A stretch of DNA of 64,000 bases from Noviherbaspirillum aerium (lineage in GTDB: Bacteria; Pseudomonadota; Gammaproteobacteria; Burkholderiales; Burkholderiaceae_D): positions 62,001-126,000 of the forward strand of contig NZ_VFAH01000008.1 in the NCBI RefSeq assembly GCF_008929045.1. The letters are read 5' to 3'. Positions 8,199 through 17,837 of the stretch are shown piece after piece. Made by a program: the position numbers and the translations under genes. Numbering within the stretch: position 1 is the first letter of the stretch; the number at the start of each line of letters is the position of its first letter. Under the pieces are notes generated by a model, which was not told the origin of the DNA, ran no database searches, and saw only the letters and a program-made list of their open reading frames with translations.

Positions 8199-8564
8199 AT
8201 GGCAAAAACGATATTGGCGGTAGACGACTCGGGTTCGCTGCGACAAATGGTCGTGTTCAGCCTTCGGGCGGCCGGCTACCAGGTGACCGAGGCGGTCGAC
8301 GGGCAGGATGGTCTCGACAAGGCGAAGACCCAGGTTTTCGACCTGGTGCTGACCGATCAGAACATGCCGCGCATGGATGGCCTCAGCCTGATCCGCTCGC
8401 TGCGCGGTCTGCCGACCTACCAGAAAGTGCCGATCCTCATGCTGACCACGGAGTCCAGTGACGAAATGAAGTCCAAGGGCAGGGCCGCCGGTGCCAACGG
8501 CTGGCTGGTCAAGCCTTTCGATCCCCAGCGCCTCACGGAAGTCGTGAAGAAGGTGATCGGCTGA
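8199..8564 (+). CDS. Stand-alone response-regulator receiver, CheY type
   Basis: A 121-residue single receiver domain: acidic pair Asp9/Asp10, phosphoacceptor Asp53 (VLTDQNMPRMDG), conserved Thr in MLTTESS and Lys in WLVKPF. No output domain. It is placed directly before cheA and is distinct from the canonical cheY at 20687. Such extra CheY proteins often act as phosphate sinks for CheA or signal to another output. CAGGAG precedes the ATG at 8199, and this start gives MAKTILAVDD, the normal domain beginning. Confidence 0.9.
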   Translation: MAKTILAVDDSGSLRQMVVFSLRAAGYQVTEAVDGQDGLDKAKTQVFDLVLTDQNMPRMDGLSLIRSLRGLPTYQKVPILMLTTESSDEMKSKGRAAGANGWLVKPFDPQRLTEVVKKVIG

Positions 8565-8621
8565 ACGCCGCACCCCCGCCATCACTGCAACCCTGTAGCG
8601 CGTAGATCACGGAGTTCCAAT

Positions 8622-10805
8622 ATGACCATTGATATGAGCCAGTTCTTCCAGGTGTTCTTTGACGAGACCGAAGAACTTCTCGCAGAAATGGAAAAACTGC
8701 TCCTGGCAATCGACATCTCGTCGCCCGGCGAGGAAGATCTGAATGCCATCTTCCGTGCCGCCCATTCCATCAAGGGCGGCGCCGGCACGTTCGGCCTCAA
8801 CGACCTGACCGAAGTCACCCATGTGCTGGAGTCGCTGCTGGACAAGATACGCAAGGGCGAGATGGCCCTGTCCGCCGAGCATGTGGACGCTTTCCTGATG
8901 GCCAAGGACGTACTCAAGATGCAGCTGGACGGACATCGTCTGCAGACGCCGGTCGACCAGGAAGCCGTCGCCGATGTGCGCATGATGCTGGAAGCGCTGT
9001 CGGAAGGCGATATGCCCAGGGCCGTGGCGACGGCTACGCTGGAGATCGCACCCGGGCCGGCCGCTCCCGCCATTCCGATGGACGGATCGGCACGCTGCTT
9101 CCGCATCGAACTGCCGAAGATCGCCGAGCGCGACGTGGATGCGCTGTTCGCCGAACTTGGCTTGCTCGGCCATGCCGGCAAGGAAACCACGGCGGACGGC
9201 CACGTGATATTCACGCTGGTCGGCAGCAGCAGCCGGGACGACATCATTTCCATCTGCTCCTTCATCGTCGACACCGAGGAGCTGAAGATCACTGAAGAGA
9301 CACCGCCGCGCGCAAGGACCGAGGCCGAACTCAGGGCCGCCCAGGAAGAGGCGCAGGGTTATGGCTTCTTCGATCCGATCGAGCCTGGCGCCGCAGACGC
9401 CGAGAACGCCGCGGCGGCGAAGGCGGCGAAGGCGGCACAGGAGGCAGCGCAAGGCTACGGATTCTTCGAGGGATTCGAACCTCCGGCGCAGAAAAACGTG
9501 TCTGAAGCCGAAGCCAAGGCGGCCGCCGCCGCGCTGCAGCAGGAGGCGGCAAACGCCGCCCTTGCCGACAAGAAGGCGTCGGCAAAGCGCGAGGCGGACA
9601 AGGTACATCACAACGCCGAGACTTCCTCGATCCGCGTCGGCATCGAGAAGGTGGATCAGCTTATCAATCTCGTCGGCGAACTCGTCATTACCCAGGCCAT
9701 GATCGAGCAGCGCACCAGCTTGCTCGACCCCATGCTGCACGAGCGGCTGCTCAACAGCGTCAGCCAGCTCACGCGCAATACGCGCGACCTGCAGGAAGCG
9801 GTGATGTCGATCCGCATGATGCCGATGGACTATGTGTTTTCGCGCTTCCCGCGCATGGTGCGGGATCTTGCGAGCAAGCTCGGCAAGCGCATCGAATTCG
9901 TCACGCATGGCGCCGCAACCGAACTCGACAAGGGTCTGATCGAGCGCATCGTCGATCCGCTCACGCATCTGGTGCGCAACAGTATCGACCACGGCATCGA
10001 GATGCCCGAAGTGCGCAGGGCGGCCGGCAAGAGCGAACGCGGCCGCCTGTCCCTGTCGGCCGGCCACCAGGGCGGCAACATCGTCATCGAAGTGACCGAT
10101 GACGGCGGCGGGCTGAACCGCGAAAAAATCCTGGCCAAGGCCAAGTCGCAGGGCCTGGCGGTTTCCGACACGATGGCCGACGCGGATGTCTGGCAGCTGA
10201 TCTTCGCTCCGGGCTTCTCCACCGCCGAGACCGTGACCGATGTGTCGGGCCGCGGCGTCGGCATGGACGTGGTCAAGCGGAACATCGCGGCGATGGGCGG
10301 CGTGGTCGATATCCGTTCGGCCAAGGGCTTCGGCACCACCATCTCGATTTCGCTGCCGCTGACGCTGGCCATCCTCGACGGCATGTCGATCAAGGTCGGC
10401 GAGGAAATCTACATCCTTCCGCTCGGCTACGTGGTGGAGTCGCTGCAGCCCGACCCGGCCGACGTCAAGGAAATCAGCGGACAGGGACGGGTGGTAAAAG
10501 TGCGCGGAGAATATCTGCCGCTGATTCCGCTATACCAGATGTTCGGTATCGAGCCGAATTTTTCCGATCCTTCGCAAGGCATCGTGGTGATCCTCGAATC
10601 GGAGGGCAGAAAAGCCGCATTGTTTGTCGATGACCTGGTCGGACAGCAGCAGGTGGTGGTCAAGAATCTTGAATCCAATTACCGCAAGGTGGCAGGCATT
10701 TCCGGCGCCACCATCCTGGGCGACGGCGGCGTCTCGCTGATCATCGATGTCGCGGCATTGCTGCGATCCAGCCGTCAGCTTGCCGACGAATCGATTTTTT
10801 CCTGA
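8622..10805 (+). CDS. cheA: Chemotaxis histidine kinase CheA
   Basis: A 727-residue cytoplasmic kinase. P1 phosphotransfer domain with His48 in [12 protein letters not shown]; a P2-like region around 150-225 ([17 protein letters not shown]); a long Ala/Glu-rich linker; P3 dimerisation ([23 protein letters not shown], about 335-400); the P4 ATPase with N-box [10 protein letters not shown] and G-boxes VTDDGGGLN and GRGVGMDVV; and a P5 CheW-like domain to the C-terminus. It autophosphorylates on His48 under receptor control and passes phosphate to CheY and CheB. The linker contains a duplicated GYGFF motif ([10 protein letters not shown] near 247, [10 protein letters not shown] near 281). cheW follows after 32 bases. 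Confidence 0.97.
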   Translation: MTIDMSQFFQVFFDETEELLAEMEKLLLAIDISSPGEEDLNAIFRAAHSIKGGAGTFGLNDLTEVTHVLESLLDKIRKGEMALSAEHVDAFLMAKDVLKMQLDGHRLQTPVDQEAVADVRMMLEALSEGDMPRAVATATLEIAPGPAAPAIPMDGSARCFRIELPKIAERDVDALFAELGLLGHAGKETTADGHVIFTLVGSSSRDDIISICSFIVDTEELKITEETPPRARTEAELRAAQEEAQGYGFFDPIEPGAADAENAAAAKAAKAAQEAAQGYGFFEGFEPPAQKNVSEAEAKAAAAALQQEAANAALADKKASAKREADKVHHNAETSSIRVGIEKVDQLINLVGELVITQAMIEQRTSLLDPMLHERLLNSVSQLTRNTRDLQEAVMSIRMMPMDYVFSRFPRMVRDLASKLGKRIEFVTHGAATELDKGLIERIVDPLTHLVRNSIDHGIEMPEVRRAAGKSERGRLSLSAGHQGGNIVIEVTDDGGGLNREKILAKAKSQGLAVSDTMADADVWQLIFAPGFSTAETVTDVSGRGVGMDVVKRNIAAMGGVVDIRSAKGFGTTISISLPLTLAILDGMSIKVGEEIYILPLGYVVESLQPDPADVKEISGQGRVVKVRGEYLPLIPLYQMFGIEPNFSDPSQGIVVILESEGRKAALFVDDLVGQQQVVVKNLESNYRKVAGISGATILGDGGVSLIIDVAALLRSSRQLADESIFS

Positions 10806-10837
10806 TTATTCTGAATTTCCCCGAGAAGGACCTCAAC

Positions 10838-11350
10838 ATGACACAAGTGGTACAGATGAATGCTCCGGCAGCCGGAGAAAAATCCGACAAGGACATTGCC
10901 GGCCAGGAGTTCCTTGCCTTCACCCTGGGCAAGGAAGAGTATGGCATCGACATCCTCAAGGTTCAGGAAATCCGCGGTTATGAAACCGTTACCCGTATCG
11001 CCAATGCACCCGACTTCATCAAAGGCGTGGTGAACCTGCGCGGCATCATCGTGCCGATCGTGGACATGCGCATCAAGTTTCACCTGGGCGAGCCGACCTA
11101 CGACCAGTTCACCGTCGTTATCATTCTCAACATCGGCGGACGCGTCGTGGGAATGGTGGTCGACAGCGTGTCGGACGTCATCACTCTCTCGCCCGAGCAG
11201 ATCAAGCCGGCCCCGGAAATGGGCACGGCGCTCAACACCGATTACCTCATCGGTCTGGGCACCATCGATCAGCGCATGCTGATCCTGGTGGACATCGACA
11301 AGCTCATGTCCAGCTCTGAAATGGGCCTGATCGAACAGCTCGCCGCCTGA
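10838..11350 (+). CDS. cheW: Chemotaxis coupling protein CheW
   Basis: A 170-residue protein made of one CheW domain, with the conserved [25 protein letters not shown] start and the [15 protein letters not shown] stretch typical of the receptor/kinase contact surface. It links the chemoreceptor tip to CheA P5 in the signalling array. It sits directly behind cheA and before the first receptor. An N-terminal extension of about 20 residues is unconserved. The length is normal for the family. Confidence 0.96.
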   Translation: MTQVVQMNAPAAGEKSDKDIAGQEFLAFTLGKEEYGIDILKVQEIRGYETVTRIANAPDFIKGVVNLRGIIVPIVDMRIKFHLGEPTYDQFTVVIILNIGGRVVGMVVDSVSDVITLSPEQIKPAPEMGTALNTDYLIGLGTIDQRMLILVDIDKLMSSSEMGLIEQLAA

Positions 11351-11603
11351 CGCCGCCAATCGGTGCCCACGGCATCGGCAAGTGTGCCGATGCCGCGGGA
11401 AACGTAATCGGCAAGCACCGCAGCAATACAGAAACAAACAACCATAAAAATCGGCATGCCGGCAACGTACCGGCATGCATGCCGGAGAAACAGGAATGGA
11501 AGGCGACGTACAGGGAAGGGAAGGATCGGGCGGCAATTGATCTTCACTCCCGGACATTGCTTATCCGTTCGGCCTGGCAATTACACGGAGAGAAGAAGAG
11601 ACA
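11351..11603 (+). other. cheW to chemoreceptor intergenic region with two perfect inverted repeats
   Basis: An 11-bp perfect inverted repeat CGGCATCGGCA/TGCCGATGCCG with a 4-base loop lies at 11370-11395. A 9-bp one, GCATGCCGG/CCGGCATGC with a 7-base loop, lies at 11454-11478 and is followed by another ATGCCGG copy. Neither has a T-tract, so they could be factor-dependent terminators, attenuating mRNA structures or operator sites. No sigma-28 promoter was found here. Confidence 0.55.
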
Positions 11604-13364
11604 ATGTTTAACAACCTGACCATCAAATCCCGGCTGGTGTTCGTGATCAGCCTGCTGTCGCTGCTGCTGATCGGCAGCGGCGTCGTTGGCATTGCCAGCC
11701 TGAGCTCGGCCAATTCGTCCTTGAAGGCGATCTATGACGATCGCATGGTGCCGATCGGGCAACTCAACCATATCGTTCGCCTGACGTCCGAAAATCGCAT
11801 GGCCGTTGCGGAATCCATGAATGGCGATCCCGCCGTGGTGGTCAAGCGGATGGATGAGGTAGACCGCCGCTCTGCGGAAGTCGACAAGCTGTGGACCGCG
11901 TTCATGGCAAACGGACTGGATGCGGAGGAGAAGGAGCGCGCAGCCAAGTCGCTGGAGAGCCGCCAGAAGTATGTCGCGGAAGGCTTGAAGCCGACGGTCG
12001 AGGCATTGCGCGCGGCCAACGTGCAGCAGGCGATGGAAGTCATGCAAGGGCCGATGAGTCAGCTTTTCGCAAGCTTCCAGGAAAATATCGACAAGCTCAT
12101 CAAGCATGAGGAAGCCAATGCGCGCAAGGAGTTCGAGAAGACCCAGAGCATGTATGTCATGGTGCGCAACATGTCGATCGCCGCGATGGTGTTCGGCGTG
12201 GGATTGGCGGCGCTGATCGGACTGTGGCTGATCCGGGCGATTTCCGCCCCGCTGAACGAGGCGGTGCGTATTGCGCGCGCCGTGGCATCGGGCGATCTGG
12301 CGCAGCGTATCGAGATCAAATCGAATGATGAAACCGGCCAGCTGCTCATGGCCTTGAAGGCGATGACCGAGAGCCTTTCGCACACCGTCGGCCAGGTGCG
12401 CAGCGGCACCGAGACCATCGGCGTCGCGTCGCGCGAGATCGCCGCCGGCAATGCGGATCTGTCATCCCGCACCGAGTCGCAGGCCGGTTCGCTGGAAGAA
12501 ACCGCGTCCTCCATGGAAGAACTGACTTCCACCGTCAAGCAGAACGCCGAAAACGCCCGCCAGGCCAACCAGCTGGTGGTTTCCGCTTCCGATGTCGCCG
12601 TGCGCGGCGGCGAGGTGGTAAGTCAGGTGGTCGATACCATGGGCTCGATCAAGGACAGTTCGCGCAAGGTGGTCGACATCATCGGCGTCATCGACGGCAT
12701 CGCCTTCCAGACCAACATCCTCGCGCTCAACGCGGCGGTCGAAGCGGCCCGCGCCGGCGAACAAGGCAGGGGCTTCGCGGTGGTGGCGGCCGAAGTGCGC
12801 AACCTGGCGCAGCGCTCGGCCGGCGCGGCCAAGGAGATCAAGGCGCTGATCAACGATTCGGTGGAAAAGGTCGATGCTGGCGGCAAGCTGGTCGATGAGG
12901 CGGGCAAGACGATGGAAGAGATCGTCACCTCGGTCAAGCATGTGGCCGACATCATGAACGAAATCACCGCCGCCAGCCAGGAACAGAGCTCGGGTATCGA
13001 GGAAGTCAACCGCGCCATTGCGGAAATGGACGAGATGACCCAGCAGAATGCCGCCCTGGTCGAGCAGGCCGCCGCCGCAGCAGCCAGCATGGAGAACCAG
13101 TCGGCCAGTCTTGCGCAGGCGGTTGCCGTCTTCCGCCTCAATCCCGCGGAACGCGCCGGCGTGCAGCCCGCCGCCGGCGCTGTTTCGCACGCCGCCGCAT
13201 CCGTATCTGCCTCTGCCAGGCGAATTCCAGGCAAGACGTCTGAAGCACTCGTTCCGCCGCGCCCGTCAACAGCGGTAAGTCACCTCGCCAAATCCGCCGC
13301 GCCTGCCAAGTCGGCAACGCCACTTGCGGCGCGTGGCGGAAACGACGAATGGGAGGAATTCTGA
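11604..13364 (+). CDS. Methyl-accepting chemotaxis protein, Tar/Tsr type, with WEEF tail (receptor 1)
   Basis: A 586-residue chemoreceptor: TM1 about 10-32, a periplasmic four-helix-bundle ligand domain about 33-188, TM2 about 190-212, HAMP about 213-265, then the long cytoplasmic methylation and signalling hairpin with the tip [20 protein letters not shown]. It ends in NDEWEEF, a tether for CheR/CheB like the NWETF tail of E. coli Tar. The ligand is unknown; the family binds amino acids and other small molecules. Its signalling part is nearly identical at DNA level to that of the next receptor. The start is preceded by GGAGAGAAG. Confidence 0.95.
   Translation: MFNNLTIKSRLVFVISLLSLLLIGSGVVGIASLSSANSSLKAIYDDRMVPIGQLNHIVRLTSENRMAVAESMNGDPAVVVKRMDEVDRRSAEVDKLWTAFMANGLDAEEKERAAKSLESRQKYVAEGLKPTVEALRAANVQQAMEVMQGPMSQLFASFQENIDKLIKHEEANARKEFEKTQSMYVMVRNMSIAAMVFGVGLAALIGLWLIRAISAPLNEAVRIARAVASGDLAQRIEIKSNDETGQLLMALKAMTESLSHTVGQVRSGTETIGVASREIAAGNADLSSRTESQAGSLEETASSMEELTSTVKQNAENARQANQLVVSASDVAVRGGEVVSQVVDTMGSIKDSSRKVVDIIGVIDGIAFQTNILALNAAVEAARAGEQGRGFAVVAAEVRNLAQRSAGAAKEIKALINDSVEKVDAGGKLVDEAGKTMEEIVTSVKHVADIMNEITAASQEQSSGIEEVNRAIAEMDEMTQQNAALVEQAAAAAASMENQSASLAQAVAVFRLNPAERAGVQPAAGAVSHAAASVSASARRIPGKTSEALVPPRPSTAVSHLAKSAAPAKSATPLAARGGNDEWEEF
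12447..13079 (+). repeat. Direct repeat, copy 1: chemoreceptor signalling-domain segment
   Basis: This segment is nearly identical to 14440-15072, with an offset of 1993 bases. Bases 12636-13009 and 14629-15002 read as identical over 374 positions; scattered differences flank them. It encodes the conserved kinase-control hairpin of receptors 1 and 2. Confidence 0.9.
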
Positions 13365-13587
13365 TGCCGCCAGCAGTAGCCGCAGAAACGGAAGGGCGCA
13401 ATCAGACTTGCCGGAAGCCCGTTCGGAAATTGCTTCAAGCAGTTTGAGCCTGGTGTTCGGAGCCCGCGCGTACGAGCGGTACGCCGGGCACCGCCGTGCC
13501 GGGATCAGGTGCCGCAGTCGCTTGTGAAACGGCCTTCGAGAGATCTTTTCGGCTGCTCTCTATCAAACCCAGGAAAAAGGAAACCTT

Positions 13588-15315
13588 ATGTTGAAACTTG
13601 CCAATATCAGAATCGGAACGCGGCTCGCCCTCGGCTTCGGCCTGGTGCTGCTCGGCGCTACCGCGCTGCTGGTCCTGGGGTTGTGGCGCATGACGGCCTT
13701 GCATGCGAACACCGAAGTGATCGTTTCCGAAAAGATGGGGAGCCTGACCAGCGCCATGGAAATGCGCGAGACCGGCTGGTCGCTCGCACTGGCCCTGCGC
13801 CAGATCGCGACGCCGACCGATGCGCTCGAAGGCGAGCGTGAATCGAAACGCCTGGGACAGTTGCTCGAAAACTATGCAAGGGCGGAAGCGGTGGTGAAAA
13901 AATACTCCACCGATGCGCAATCGAAAGCCATTCTTGGCTCGGCCATCGAGCAAGGCCAGGCGATCCTGCCGGTCATTGAAAAGATCAAGGGACATGCCGC
14001 CGGGGGCAATTATTTCGACGCGGCGTCCATGCTCAAGAACGATTTTCTTCCGCTGCAGGAAAAATGGCGCGCCTCGCTTGTCGCACTGGCCGATCATCAG
14101 CAAAAGATGATGCAGGCCACCTATGCGGCTTCCCAGGAAAATTTTGTCTCGACGCGGCTCGGCATGCTGGCCGTGGGCATCCTGACCATTGCCATTGGCG
14201 GCATTATCGCGCTTGTCATTACGCGCACCATTACCGTGCCCTTGCAGAGCGCCGCAAGAATTGCGGACACGATCGCCGCCGGCGACCTGAGCGCGCGCAT
14301 CGATGCCGAGACGGGCAACGACGAGGCGGGCCGCCTCGTGCATTCGCTGAAAGTCATGCAGGGCAACCTGGTCAATACGGTAAACGACATCAAGCGCGGG
14401 ACTGAAACCATTGCCGTGGCCGCACGCGAGATTGCATCGGGCAATGCGGATCTGTCATCCCGCACCGAATCGCAGGCCGGTTCGCTGGAAGAAACCGCGT
14501 CCTCCATGGAAGAACTGACTTCTACCGTCAAGCAGAACGCCGAGAACGCCCGCCAGGCCAACCAGCTGGTGGTTTCCGCTTCCGACTATGCGATCAAGGG
14601 AGGCCAGGTGGTAAGTCAGGTGGTAGACACCATGGGCTCGATCAAGGACAGTTCGCGCAAGGTGGTCGACATCATCGGCGTCATCGACGGCATCGCCTTC
14701 CAGACCAACATCCTCGCGCTCAACGCGGCGGTCGAAGCGGCCCGCGCCGGCGAACAAGGCAGGGGCTTCGCGGTGGTGGCGGCCGAAGTGCGCAACCTGG
14801 CGCAGCGCTCGGCCGGCGCGGCCAAGGAGATCAAGGCGCTGATCAACGATTCGGTGGAAAAGGTCGATGCTGGCGGCAAGCTGGTCGATGAGGCGGGCAA
14901 GACGATGGAAGAGATCGTCACCTCGGTCAAGCATGTGGCCGACATCATGAACGAAATCACCGCCGCCAGCCAGGAACAGAGCTCGGGTATCGAGGAAGTC
15001 AATCGCGCCATTGCGGAAATGGACGAGATGACCCAGCAGAATGCCGCGCTCGTCGAACAGGCCGCCGCCGCCGCCGGCAGCATGCAGGATCAGTCGCTCA
15101 AGCTGGAACAGGCGGTCGCCGTGTTCCGGCTCAACGCATTCGACTCGCAGGCAGTGGTCGCCCCGGCCGTGCCTCTTTCGTCTCCTGCCCGTTCCGATCG
15201 ACGTGCCAAGGCGGCCGCCGAAACCGCGGTGGCGCTTCGTTCAGCAAGGTCAGCCGCCGCTCTGCCGCCGAAAGTTCAGGCATCGCGCGGTGGCGAGGAG
15301 TGGGAAGAGTTCTGA
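13588..15315 (+). CDS. Methyl-accepting chemotaxis protein with WEEF tail (receptor 2)
   Basis: A 575-residue chemoreceptor with the same plan as its upstream neighbour: TM1 about 11-31, a periplasmic helical ligand domain about 32-185, TM2 about 190-212 ([21 protein letters not shown]), HAMP and signalling hairpin. It ends in GEEWEEF, a CheR/CheB tether. The periplasmic domain is unrelated in detail to that of receptor 1, so the two likely sense different ligands while sharing the same output module. CAGGAAAAAGGAAACC precedes the ATG. No clear promoter lies in the 223 bases upstream, so it may be read through from receptor 1. Confidence 0.95.
   Translation: MLKLANIRIGTRLALGFGLVLLGATALLVLGLWRMTALHANTEVIVSEKMGSLTSAMEMRETGWSLALALRQIATPTDALEGERESKRLGQLLENYARAEAVVKKYSTDAQSKAILGSAIEQGQAILPVIEKIKGHAAGGNYFDAASMLKNDFLPLQEKWRASLVALADHQQKMMQATYAASQENFVSTRLGMLAVGILTIAIGGIIALVITRTITVPLQSAARIADTIAAGDLSARIDAETGNDEAGRLVHSLKVMQGNLVNTVNDIKRGTETIAVAAREIASGNADLSSRTESQAGSLEETASSMEELTSTVKQNAENARQANQLVVSASDYAIKGGQVVSQVVDTMGSIKDSSRKVVDIIGVIDGIAFQTNILALNAAVEAARAGEQGRGFAVVAAEVRNLAQRSAGAAKEIKALINDSVEKVDAGGKLVDEAGKTMEEIVTSVKHVADIMNEITAASQEQSSGIEEVNRAIAEMDEMTQQNAALVEQAAAAAGSMQDQSLKLEQAVAVFRLNAFDSQAVVAPAVPLSSPARSDRRAKAAAETAVALRSARSAAALPPKVQASRGGEEWEEF
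14440..15072 (+). repeat. Direct repeat, copy 2: chemoreceptor signalling-domain segment
   Basis: Second copy of the segment described at 12447-13079. The sharp boundaries coincide with the start of the adaptation region and the end of the hairpin, as expected from gene duplication followed by gene conversion or from domain swapping. Confidence 0.9.
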
Positions 15316-15374
15316 TCCCCCGCCAAAAGCCTGAAGGACTGTCGACGGCTTTCCGGCCCGATTGATCAAGAATG

Positions 15375-15403
15375 CATGAGCATGGCGGCCAGCCATGCTC
15401 ATG
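15375..15403 (+). terminator. Strong hairpin after receptor 2, possible terminator
   Basis: CATGAGCATGGC and GCCATGCTCATG form a perfect 12-bp stem around a 5-base loop, 60 bases after the receptor 2 stop codon. There is no T-tract, so it is either factor-dependent or an mRNA 3'-end stabiliser. Confidence 0.5.
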
Positions 15404-15871
15404 TGGCATCAACTTGCGAGGCGGACAATGCCGTCTTCGCCTCAATTTCCTGTGCATGCCCCCATTGGCGCCGAGGCTTGGGCAGCTCTTGTTTTCGGAT
15501 TCGCACGATCTCCACTTCCTTTGCGTTCCTGTCCGGCCGGTTGAACGCCGGCGTCTCCGATCCGGTTGTGGCTTCCGGTCTAAAGCAGCTGCGAAGGCTG
15601 CAGATAATGGCGCTTTTTCGGTAATTAAGATGGCTCCCTGCATTTCTTCGGGGTAATATATTCCTAGTGAAACACCGGTTTGCCGCCGGTGGCGCAGGCG
15701 ATGTTGGTCGCAGAAACATTGCAGATCAAGATGACCGGAAGACCCGTCACCTCATACGAAGGGACATTTGCGTGAACCTGCGCAGCCTGAACATTCTTGC
15801 GTGCCCGGCGGCCGGCTTCTGTGTCATGCCCGTCATCGGCGCTCCCGGCGCAAGGGTGTTGCAGGCAGATT

Positions 15872-15898
15872 TCAAGACGGATGGCAAGAGGCCGATAA
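15872..15898 (+). promoter_or_regulatory. Predicted sigma-28 (FliA) promoter of receptor 3
   Basis: TCAAGACG-N11-GCCGATAA, with a perfect -10 element and TCAAG in the -35. It lies about 110 bases before the chosen start of the third receptor. Chemoreceptor genes are usual FliA targets. Confidence 0.75.
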
Positions 15899-16006
15899 GA
15901 AAAGAGCAGCCATAAAAACAGTACGTTCCTTCTCACCGGCGTGCGCGTCGCCGGCGCAATGGAAGCAAGCGGAGATATGCAGCAGCAGTCTTATTTGGGA
16001 GACGAA

Positions 16007-17683
16007 ATGGAAATCATGAAACAGAAACCCTTTCAATATCTAGCGCTTGGAGCCGGCACGATTACCGCAGGTACGGTGTCGGGTGCGCTCGCCTACGCGA
16101 TCGGGGGCAATAGCGTGGGACCCGTGATCTCCGCAGCCATCGCTTCGGCGGCCTCGGCCGTGGTGGCAAGCCTGGCCTATCGCATGGCCGGCGCCAGCGA
16201 TAGCTTGGGCGTTGCCGAGCTCGGGGAGGAAGTGGACCATATCATGATCGGCGCCGCCGAAACTTCCTATTTCGTCGATTCGATCAAGAAGAAGGTGGAC
16301 CAGGATCTGCAAACCACCGAGCAGATCGCCGGGCGCGCCGCACAGACCGTCGAAGCGACGGAACAGATTGCCGCCAACGCCGAGCGGGCTTCACGCGTGG
16401 CCGCGGATGTGCGCTCCGAAAGCGTCGCCGGCCGCACCGAGGTTGACCAGGGTTTGCAGCGCATCAGCAATGCGCGGCAGGATGCGCAGACGGCATCCCG
16501 GCTGATGAGCGAATTGCAGGAAAGGGCGCGCCGGATTCATGTCATCACCGAGGTGATCAACGAGATCGCCGCCCGCACCAATCTGCTGGCCTTGAATGCG
16601 GCCATCGAGGCGGCGCGCGCAGGCGAGCACGGGAGGGGGTTCGCCGTCGTTGCGGGAGAAGTCCGCCAGCTGGCACAGCGCACCAAGTCCGCCACCGATG
16701 ATATCGGCGCCATGGTGCGGGAAATCAATGAAGAAGCCGAACGCGCGGCAGCCGGCATGTCGGCGCTGACGGGCAAGGTCAACGATGCGGCGCAGAACGT
16801 GGAAAAGGTGCATGGCTATCTTGGCAATATCGAGCGCTCGGCCGGGATTTCGGAAAACGAGATCCAGCAGATCGCATCCGCCTCGCGCGAGCATGTGGAA
16901 ACGTCGCATCTGATCTCGGACGCCATCTCGCGCATTCGTGACGGCATGCTGGCCACCGAAGAGGAATTGCCGCGTGCCACGCGGTCCGCGATGATTTTGT
17001 CGGAGCGAGGCGAAGTGCTGTTCGATGCCCTTGCCCGCTCGAATGCCAGGACTTCCCACGATGAAATCAAGGTTGTGGCCCAGCGTGCGGCGCGCGAGGT
17101 CGGCAAGCTGTTCGAACAGGCGATCGCCAATGGCCAGATCACCGAGGCGGCGCTGTTCGACCGCAGCTACAAGCCGATACCGAACACCAATCCGCCGAAG
17201 CACACGACCAGTTTCGACAGTTTTACCGATCGCATGCTGCCGGCCCTGCAGGAAAAGATTCTTGAAGATATGCCGCAGATCGCGTACGCCGGCGCTGTCG
17301 ACAACAATGGCTATTTCCCGACGCACAACCGGAAATTCTCCAAGCCGCTGACTGGCGATTATGATACCGACCTCGTCAATAACCGGACCAAGCGCATTTT
17401 CAACGATCGCACCGGTTCGCGCTGCGGTTCCAATACCAAGCCCTTCCTGCTGCAGACCTACAAGCGGGATACGGGCGAAGTGATGCATGACCTGTCGGCA
17501 CCGATTTATGTGAAAGGCAGGCACTGGGGAGGATTCAGGATCGGTTATCGTTCAGCCTCGGCGTTGGCGCCGAATGCCGGTACGTCGACGCCTGCGTCGG
17601 CGGGACCGGTGCACACGCCGGCTCCGGCCACCAGGGCGGTGCGGCAGGTACAGGCCAATCCCCGCAAGCCGGGGAAGAAGTAA
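16007..17683 (+). CDS. Chemoreceptor with membrane anchor and C-terminal cytoplasmic sensor domain (receptor 3)
   Basis: A 558-residue MCP with an unusual order. Two N-terminal hydrophobic helices (about 8-30 and 35-60) leave almost no periplasmic domain. The MCP signalling domain follows ([32 protein letters not shown]). A C-terminal domain from about 370 to 530 contains [32 protein letters not shown] and the [11 protein letters not shown] ending. This region resembles Cache-like sensor modules found behind MCP domains in other proteobacteria and would sense a cytoplasmic signal. It has no WEEF tail. The start at 16007 is chosen because GGGAG lies before it; an in-frame start at 15941 is possible. 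Confidence 0.85.
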   Translation: MEIMKQKPFQYLALGAGTITAGTVSGALAYAIGGNSVGPVISAAIASAASAVVASLAYRMAGASDSLGVAELGEEVDHIMIGAAETSYFVDSIKKKVDQDLQTTEQIAGRAAQTVEATEQIAANAERASRVAADVRSESVAGRTEVDQGLQRISNARQDAQTASRLMSELQERARRIHVITEVINEIAARTNLLALNAAIEAARAGEHGRGFAVVAGEVRQLAQRTKSATDDIGAMVREINEEAERAAAGMSALTGKVNDAAQNVEKVHGYLGNIERSAGISENEIQQIASASREHVETSHLISDAISRIRDGMLATEEELPRATRSAMILSERGEVLFDALARSNARTSHDEIKVVAQRAAREVGKLFEQAIANGQITEAALFDRSYKPIPNTNPPKHTTSFDSFTDRMLPALQEKILEDMPQIAYAGAVDNNGYFPTHNRKFSKPLTGDYDTDLVNNRTKRIFNDRTGSRCGSNTKPFLLQTYKRDTGEVMHDLSAPIYVKGRHWGGFRIGYRSASALAPNAGTSTPASAGPVHTPAPATRAVRQVQANPRKPGKK

Positions 17684-17837
17684 GGCGCTGCCGTTCCAAT
17701 GGACCGAAAACCGGGGACCGGGAACCGAGAGCAAGGCGCGGCAGGCAATCGGGCTGCGCCCGGGCGGTGAAACAATAGAGCAGCGAAATAAAGCGAATGC
17801 ACGCACCAAGGGTTTTGCAGTGGAACAGGTAAGAAAG

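Larger units (their letters stand above)
15316..16006 (+). other. Long intergenic region between receptors 2 and 3
   Basis: About 690 bases with no supportable gene. It contains a strong hairpin at 15375-15403, a T-rich and A-rich stretch near 15600-15665, and a sigma-28 promoter at 15872-15898. Short open frames exist on both strands (for example 15667-15915 plus and 15664-15936 minus), but they overlap each other and lack homologous features. It may hold a decayed gene or an untranslated RNA; nothing in it proves this. Confidence 0.5.

Noticed and set aside
8607-10067. A 486-codon minus-strand open frame
   Set aside because: It lies entirely inside cheA on the opposite strand and has shadow-type composition.
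15664-15936. Overlapping small frames on both strands in the gap before receptor 3
   Set aside because: They exclude each other, have no clear ribosome binding site and resemble no family; the minus one would also run against the sigma-28 promoter.
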